61,082 bases of DNA, from the NCBI GenBank assembly GCA_049724395.1, contig JAUGWO010000259.1:1-61082 (forward strand), read 5' to 3'. The translations under genes were made by a program, and so were the position numbers. The notes under the pieces were generated by a model. The model was given only the letters and a program-made list of their open reading frames with translations. It was not told the DNA's origin and searched no databases. The stretch is from Spongospora subterranea f. sp. subterranea. Lineage: Eukaryota; Endomyxa: Phytomyxea; Phytomyxea; Plasmodiophorida. This document shows, piece by piece, positions 56,759 through 61,082 of the stretch. Position 1 is the first letter of the stretch. Each line of letters opens with the position of its first letter.

Positions 56759-58057
56759 TTATTGAGTGTCTCTTGAGCGTCCCTCGGGTTCGCATTGCTC
56801 ATCAGATGGTTCGATCAGCTGCCAGTTCTCCATGTCCTCGCTCTGAGTCAGTGGGTTGAATGGTTCAGATTGGATATTGATTAGGAAGTCGTCATCGCCC
56901 CTTGAGCAGTCGAAGCGGAAGCCTTGACGGTGATCAGCAGTTGTTTCAAGTTCTTGTTCGTTTTCGTTCGGGTTCCTCATCTCGGTGGGATCAAACTTTC
57001 CATCGAGCATCAGCAAATAGAGTTCTATTTCGCTGCGGAACGCCTCAACCTGTAATCGTTTTAGTTCATGGCGCTGGTCACCCCACATCTTTCTGTAATT
57101 TGTGTTGCTGTTCGCGCAAATCACCAATACTCTGATTCAAGATGGTTCTCGATTGCCTTATTTGTTTTTCTTCCTCCTTCATATCAAGAAGACAATCTCT
57201 GACACTTTGACTGGCGTCTCGTTCAGCTTCTATTCTAGCCGCATCTTTACGAAGCTCGTCTGAGTGTCGCGACAATTCATTGGCCCTGTTCTGTATTTCG
57301 ATTTGCTTTTTCTCCAACGATGCCTTTTGACGTTGCATGGAGCGGTTAATCGCGTGCATGGAATCTTTCAGGATCCGGTTCTCCTGTGTGATGTTGATTA
57401 GCTGCTGTGGGCTCCCTAAACAATCACTCAATTGGCATATGATCACGGTGACCAGATCGCTGAATCATTCTCACCTTCACCAAATTCCATAGTTCTGATC
57501 CGATATTCATTGATAATATTCTGCTTGAACCATCGCTTGAAGTCGTGCCCATTGAACAGATTCCATCTGGTGGCGACGATTAAATCCTCTCTTAGTTTCC
57601 TATCGCATCCGGTTCGCTCATCGCACGCTTGTAGAGCGGTGGCGTCGATGCTGTTCAATCTCAAACCATAGTTTACAATCCAGATCGCCAGCAAGTTGTT
57701 AAAATTGACATCGACACCCTTCTGGCAGGTATGGGATTGCAATTCCATTGGGGTATGGCAATGCGGGTACAGGGCCATAATCAACATGAAGTTGGCGTTC
57801 TCCAGTTTCGCTCCCATCTCTTTGGAAAAAACGTCCGGGACTTTGTTGATGGGCGGTCTGAGACGATCGTTGATACTCGCGACCAGGCCATCCTCAAGGC
57901 AGTCGATGACACGGTTCGCAATTTGCCACAAACGATGCGGCCAAACAAACAGCAAGACGTCGTCCAATGAGTCTGACCCGAATTCGTTGCGGCCCCATAG
58001 CGGTTTGGTGCAATCGAGGAGGATATCAAGAACGTTATCTACAGGATGAGCGTCCAT
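56759..58057 (-). pseudogene. Coiled-coil protein gene, inverted copy with frameshift
   Basis: The minus-strand paralog of the gene at 58467-59734. Exon 1 is 58057-57475 and exon 2 starts at 57415. The 59-nt intron (GTGAGA...GTTTAG, phase 1) is conserved. Exon 1 lacks five codons near its end compared with the other copy (FGEG against LRWNVGEG). A one-base insertion near 57080 (after KDVG) ends the frame early. Beyond it the expected sequence continues in another frame (DQRHELKRLQVEAF, then EDMENWQLIEPSDEQ) to 56759. The copy may be a pseudogene, or it may make a protein of about 305 aa ending in the coiled coil. Confidence 0.75.
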
Positions 58058-58466
58058 TAGAGAATGAACCGGCACTCCTGGCTTGAGCGGTGCAATCGTC
58101 GGTCACTAATCGGTAAATACCATATATTCTACTCTGCAAAGGCTTTCGGAAGTTATTCTATTTCCCACTTGTTGCCGATGGATTTCGTCTTGGGCCGACA
58201 AGGTCAGAGGTCGTCTCGGTCATTCTCCGCCCTTGTCCCATGATTCGTTGACGATAAATGTTAGTGGTTTTAGTGGTTAAATTGGATTGAAGTCCTGTCG
58301 GTCAAAACATGTCTCCGACTTTTCGGGCAAAAACGAATTCATCGGCACCTACGTAGTGGATGAAATGATTAACTTCCGAAATCCGTTGCAGAGAAAATAT
58401 ATGGTATTTACCGATTAGTGACCGACGATTGCACCGCTCAAGACAGGAGTTCCGGTTCATTTTCTA

Positions 58467-59734
58467 ATGGGCGCTCATCCTGTAGATAACGTTCTTGATA
58501 TCCTCCTCGATTGCACCAAACCGCTATGGGGCCGCAATGAACCCGGGTCAGACTCATTCGACGACATCTTGCTGTTTGTTTGGCCGCATCGTTTGTTGCA
58601 AATTGCGAACAGTGTCATCGACTGCCTTGAAGATGGCCTGGTCGCGAGTATCAACGATCGTCCCAAACCGCACCTCAACAAGGTCCGGGACGTGTTTTCC
58701 AAAGAAATGGGGGCGAAACTGGAGAACGCCAACTTCAGGTTGATTATGGCCCTGTACCCACATTGCCATACGCCAAAGGCGCTGCAATCCCATACCTGCC
58801 AGGAGGGTGTCGATGCCAATTATAACAACCTGCTGGCGATCTGGATCCTGAACTATGGTTTGAGATTGAACAGCATCGACGCCACCGCTCTACAAGCGTG
58901 CGATGAGCGAACCGGATACGATAGGAAACTACGAGAGGATCTGGACGTTGCCATTAGATGCAATCTGATCAATGGGGCCGACTTCAAGCAATGGTTCAAG
59001 CTGAATATCATCAATGAATATCGGATCAGGATTATGGAACAATTGAGATGGAATGTTGGTGAAGGTGAGAATGTTCCAGCGATTTGGTCACCATAATTAT
59101 GTGCCGATTGAGTGATTGTTTAGGAAGCCCACAGCAGCTGATCACCATGATACAGGAGAACCGGATCCTGAAAAATTCCATTCACGAGATTAACCGCTCC
59201 ATGCAACGTCAAAAGGCATCGTTGGAGAAAGAGCAAATCGCAATACAGAACAGGGCCAATGAATTGTCGCGACACTCAGACGAGCTTCGAAAAGATGCGG
59301 CTAGAATACAAGCTGAACGAAACGCCTGTCAGAGTTTCAGAGATTGTCTTCTTAAAATGGAGGAGGAAGAAAAGCAGATAAGGCAATCGAGAACCATCTT
59401 GATTCAAAATATTAGTAATTTGCGGAAACAGCAACACGAATTACAGAGAGATGTGGGCGAACAGCGACATAAACTAAAACGATTACAAGTTGAGGTGTCG
59501 CGGAAAGAAAATGAACTATATTTGTTGACGCTGGAGAAGACCTATCCGGAGGAAAACGGGAAAGAATTTGAAAAAACCGTTGCTCACCATCAAGGCTTTC
59601 ACTTCGACTGCTCAACTGAAAAAGGCGATGACGAATTCGTAAATAAACTCCAGTGTGACCAACTCAACACACTGACAGAGACCCAGGACATGGAGAACTG
59701 GCAATTTATCGAGCCATCTGAGCTTTGCGAGTGA
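58467..59734 (+). CDS. Two-exon coiled-coil protein (402 aa), intact copy
   Basis: Exons 58467-59064 and 59124-59734. The intron (59 nt, GAAG|GTGAGA, TGATTGTTTAG) is phase 1. Exon 1 encodes an alpha-helical globular-looking domain: PVDNVLDILLDCTKPLWGR, IDCLEDGLVASINDRPKP, FRLIMALYPHCHTP, then NNLLAIWILNYGLRLNSIDA and FKQWFKLNIINEYRIR. Exon 2 encodes a long charged coiled coil (about residues 205-345: RQKASLEKEQIAIQNRANEL, LRKQQHELQRDVGEQRHKLK) and an acidic tail ending ENWQFIEPSELCE. No signal peptide is seen, but the frame is open upstream to a CAG acceptor at about 58446, so a leader exon may be missing. Family unknown. The other copy is 400 bp away, head to head. Confidence 0.75.
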
Positions 59735-59889
59735 TGCCCAGTTGGAGACACGCCATATGCAATAAACAATTTCAGAGAGACTATATCGGCTACAGAGTAG
59801 CTCTGTTTGATATCGCGCAGACCCAGGCTCGCTGAACGCAAACATGAGTAGACAATGGGGATTGAACCCCAAGCGACATCAACAGATAT

Positions 59890-60358
59890 ACAATACCGCA
59901 TCATAGGTTTATTTGGTTTTCTGTATGATTTGTGCCAAATCTCTCATCTCTAGTATTTAGGTCTCCTGTGATGAGAATTGACTTTTGCTTTGTCTGTGCG
60001 AAGATATCAATCTGCTTCCATTATGCTCTTCTTGTTTGTCTGTCGATATCAGGTGGGATATATGTGTGTATCAGTATCATTTCGTCGTAGTATTTAACAA
60101 TTTGTGTTGTAATAGCAAATTGTCCAAAACATTGCATTGCCGGTGGACATAGTTTCTCCAATTTGACGTTCTCGCCAAAATATTCCTGATTGTGTGTATC
60201 GATCATCACACTCATAGTGTGGAAATTCATTAATATACGTCGGTGTTTCAGCTCTGAAACACAGATTACATTTATTAGGTGTTCATCGCAAAGTATGCCA
60301 GTTCGGTTGCCTTCTCTTCGCTTAGTGAGTATGCGTTCCATTGTGGTATAGTATTTTT
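59890..60358 (-). mobile_element. LINE-type endonuclease (EEP fold) relic
   Basis: The minus strand reads REGNRTGILCDEHLINVICV, a hydrophobic LIHTYIPPDIDRQTRRA stretch, an in-frame TAA at about 60021, then WKQIDIFAQTKQKSILITGD with LNTRDERFG. GDLNT and the IL/HTYIPP strand are hallmarks of endonuclease/exonuclease/phosphatase domains as found in LINEs. No reverse transcriptase is present. The upstream side is cut by the mariner end at 60361. A host EEP enzyme is a less likely alternative because of the stop. Confidence 0.55.
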
Positions 60359-60360
60359 TA

Positions 60361-61082
60361 CTCCCTCCGTTCAGTAATGATTGATACAATCACGGATTTT
60401 TTTTTGTTCAATATTGATCGATACAGTTCGAAATGCCCATCAGACAAATGTGTATTCTTGGTTCAATACCTGTTTGGCAACCTCAAATGCTTCTTGACTG
60501 CATATTAAACTGACAGGCAGCTTGGTTTCTGCTCGAAGTTTACTTTTGCCTATATGAGCAAGAGCGTATTTGTTAATTCCGCCTGCCATCATGCAACATT
60601 CCATCGCTTTCTGCAACGGAATTGCGTCCGTCCAGTTTATAAGCTCGGCATATCGTTGAAGGCTTTAACAACAGCCGCTATCAGTTCATCGATGTCTTTT
60701 GGAGATTGTTCGTGTTGTAGCGACTGAATAGCGTTGAAAAAACCCAGATCCAGGACATTAAAATCCGGGTTGTTAAGAGGTTGGCATGTTAGTTTAATGC
60801 TCCACCCATCGGATGTGCCAGCCTTCACTATTTGACTATCGTCAACTTTAGCATGAGGACGTGCATTATCCTGCTGGATAACAATGTCCATGTTTTTTGT
60901 GACCAGAAGGCCACTTGGCTTTGATTGCCAAAATCACATTCTCAGTAAGCATTTGGATGTACTGGACCCCGATTACCTCATTACAGTTTTCGACACCATT
61001 GTGCCTCTCACACGGTTTTTAGAACTACGTACTGCAGGTCCTTGACGAACAAACGGCCAGATGCCTATTTTGCCATGAAACA
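60361..61082 (-). mobile_element. Mariner element (plant-type, DD39D), runs off the window
   Basis: The end CTCCCTCCGTTCAGTAATGA starts at 60361 after a TA (60359-60360). The minus-strand transposase reads FHGKIGIWPFVRQGP, VIQQDNARPHAKVDDSQIV and CQPLNNPDFNVLDLGFFNAI with IDELIAAVVKAFNDM. Between the Asp of QQDNA and the Asp of VLDLGFF there are 39 residues, the DD39D spacing of plant mariners. Small gaps or frame changes occur, so activity is doubtful. The first Asp and the N-terminal DNA-binding part lie outside the window. The ends differ from those of the 45-kb element, so this is a different subfamily. Confidence 0.85.

Larger units (their letters stand above)
56759..59740. repeat. Second head-to-head inverted gene duplication
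   Basis: Arms run from about 56759 to 58145 and from about 58385 to 59740 with a spacer of roughly 240 bp. They include exons, the intron and about 80 bp of upstream DNA (GTATTTACCGATTAGTGACC and complement at 58404 and near 58120). Coding identity is high in both exons, and the sequence diverges past the C-terminal end. Confidence 0.9.

Noticed and set aside
59850-59875. GGGGTTCAATCCCC on the minus strand looks like a tRNA T-arm / B box
   Set aside because: No A box, anticodon arm or matching acceptor stem within 70-90 nt upstream. The motif is a self-complementary chance match next to the LINE relic.
1-61082. CRISPR array, bacterial operons or ribosome binding sites
   Set aside because: Intron structure, signal peptides and transposon families are eukaryotic. 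The only regular arrays are the 39-bp and 180-bp tandem repeats without spacers.

Overview
The window is eukaryotic and microbial in style. Genes are short and are cut by very small spliceosomal introns (mostly 49-62 nt, GT...AG, with CTAAT/CTGAT-like branch sites). The space between them is long, TE-rich and poorly coding. Many genes start with a clear N-terminal signal peptide. Two encode expansin-like wall-loosening proteins and one belongs to what looks like a family of fungal secreted proteins. A zoosporic or other fungus, or a fungus-like plant-associated protist (plasmodiophorid, oomycete grade), would fit. I cannot fix the lineage from the sequence.

Layout. 0-1.1 kb: a gene with a three-fold cysteine/RWG repeat. 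2.7-4.2 kb: rearranged repeat fragments and two opposed mariner relics. 4.4-8.5 kb: small secreted and hypothetical genes, a 430-bp palindrome and the first expansin-like gene. 10.6-13.3 kb: two secreted genes. 14-16.5 kb: the second expansin-like gene and a five-exon double-RING gene, both on the minus strand. 17.7-22.2 kb: small secreted or membrane genes. 21.8-26.6 kb: a tRNA-like SINE pair, a complete hAT transposon with an uninterrupted transposase and perfect ends, and a large inverted repeat. 28.3-30.6 kb: three compact spliced genes in a row. 32.3-39 kb: two further genes, a PIF/Harbinger relic, a SWIM-finger transposase relic split by a 1.1-kb element with 34-bp TIRs, and a secreted gene. 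41.8-43.7 kb: a head-to-head inverted duplication of one small secreted gene, both copies intact. 44.8-47.2 kb: a gene fragment cut by a mariner element. 48-50.2 kb: a secreted protein with six 60-aa repeats. 52 kb: a secreted acidic protein. 53.5-55.9 kb: a broken Gypsy fossil. 55.8-56.7 kb: a 39-bp minisatellite. 56.8-59.7 kb: a second head-to-head inverted gene pair encoding coiled-coil proteins, one copy frameshifted. The right edge holds a LINE-type endonuclease relic and another mariner element.

Two themes stand out. First, at least nine spliced genes share a plan of a short first exon (usually a signal peptide) followed by introns that mostly split a codon after its first base (phase 1), so middle exons can be swapped without changing frame. 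This looks like a modular, fast-evolving secretome, plausibly effectors. Second, inverted duplications occur at every scale from 80 bp to 1.4 kb arms and different ages, which suggests a local tendency to fold-back duplication. All splice models here come from frame continuity and splice-site consensus only; no transcript data were available.
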